NCBI GenBank assembly: GCA_964643355.1
Contig: CAZXPW010000019.1
Location: 9,510 to 73,509, forward strand
Source: FEN-1350 sp964643355
Lineage (GTDB): Bacteria; Planctomycetota; Phycisphaerae; Sedimentisphaerales; Anaerohalosphaeraceae
Direction of reading: 5' to 3'
DNA length: 64,000 nucleotides
The notes beneath the pieces were generated by a model. It was not told the DNA's origin. It saw nothing but the letters and a program-made list of their open reading frames with translations, and did not search any database. Below are positions 63,637 through 64,000 of this stretch, one piece after another (positions within the stretch are counted from its first letter, which is position 1; each line of letters opens with the position of its first letter). Both the position numbers and the translations under genes were made by a program.

Positions 63637-64000
63637 ATGGCCTTTGCACGATATAGAATAAAAACCATCATGATTGTCTTTCTGTTTGTGTTCGCAAGCC
63701 CCTGTTTGTACGCCTTGGATTGCCCAACCGGGGATATTAATGGGGATTGTATTGTTGGAATCCCCGACCTTCTTGAGTTGGCAGAATACTGGTTATTCCC
63801 AGACTGGATTTGCCCTGAAGTCGGCTTGGTTTCCAATTGGAGAATGGATGAAACCGATGGGGTTCAAGTATCCGATCTGAAGGGACTTTATCCTGGGATC
63901 CTCGAAGGCGGCCCTGTCTGGCGGACGTCCGGGGGGCGACAAAACGGCGCGCTGGAATTGGACGGTGTGGATGACTATGTTGTCATTCCGGGTTACACGG
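63637..64000 (+). CDS. Secreted protein with dockerin-like loop and LamG domain, partial at right edge
   Basis: 121 codons visible. A signal peptide (IKTIMIVFLFVFASPCLYA) is followed by a dockerin-like calcium loop (DINGDCIVGIPDLLELAEYW) at the N-terminus, where most relatives carry it at the C-terminus. The beginning of a LamG domain follows (VSNWRMDETDGVQV, GALELDGVDDYVVIPGY). Start ATG 63637 or the in-frame ATG 63670 are both possible. The gene continues beyond the window. Confidence 0.8.
   Translation, partial: MAFARYRIKTIMIVFLFVFASPCLYALDCPTGDINGDCIVGIPDLLELAEYWLFPDWICPEVGLVSNWRMDETDGVQVSDLKGLYPGILEGGPVWRTSGGRQNGALELDGVDDYVVIPGYT

Overview
The window looks like a chromosomal segment from a Planctomycetota bacterium, probably class Phycisphaerae (Sedimentisphaerales-like). 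The basis is a mix of signals. Many exported proteins carry short dockerin-like calcium loops next to LamG, LTD or PA14 modules. There are PQQ-type propellers and Tat-exported sugar-isomerase-like proteins, a Gld-type ABC system with a DUF4340 protein, a FlgI-like HEAT lipoprotein, a tiny histone-H1-like protein, and moderately high GC. This assignment is inference; no rRNA or tRNA gene was seen.

Layout. 1-1932: end of a sugar ABC importer operon (RbsA-type ATPase and binding lipoprotein). 2038-6637: a leftward iron-sulfur/cysteine operon in the order rrf2 regulator, cysE, nadA, nifU, nifS, with a good promoter before the regulator. 6927-9328: exonuclease III and an unusual protein with an HPr-like domain. 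9372-14130: leftward ABC exporter operon (ATPase, permease, GldG-like, DUF4340). 14332-16041: PIG-L deacetylase and NagB-like deaminase. 16059-20733: secreted dockerin-like protein followed by an island of decay and mobility. The island holds a REP-associated tyrosine transposase between clusters of palindromes, a signal-peptide stub, a dockerin gene broken by an in-frame TGA, and a subtilase reduced by an internal deletion.

20992-32010: a 1907-residue LTD/CotH/PA14/dockerin-like surface protein, a PQQ propeller paired with a Tat-exported isomerase-like protein, a DUF434 protein and a coiled-coil lipoprotein. 32225-40048: a rightward block with a FlgI-like/HEAT lipoprotein, SMC, and a pair of M16 peptidase-like proteins of which only the second keeps the zinc motif. 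40123-49618: LamG/Ig surface protein, MsrB lipoprotein, a DUF5107/TPR protein with a frameshift, a PL11 rhamnogalacturonan lyase and a GH-A-type hydrolase, which together suggest plant or algal polysaccharide breakdown.

49711-57804: membrane-PCD fusion, rpiB translationally coupled to a YrdC/LMW-PTP fusion, LEA-like lipoprotein, a lone CUT1-like ATPase coupled to a secreted glycosidase, and a PQQ propeller. 57974-62218: flavin-binding split-barrel protein, UvrC-like protein without the C-terminal nuclease, hotdog dehydratase, Hc1-like small protein, flavodoxin, LolA-like protein. 62372-64000: lone rpmA with two good promoters and a terminator, an acyl-CoA thioesterase, and the start of another LamG/dockerin-like secreted protein that runs off the right edge.

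No CRISPR array, prophage or complete novel defence system was recognised. The most unusual items are the FlgI-like/HEAT lipoprotein, the HPr-like protein, the UvrC-like protein, the decay island with its transposase and palindromes, and several unusual domain fusions.
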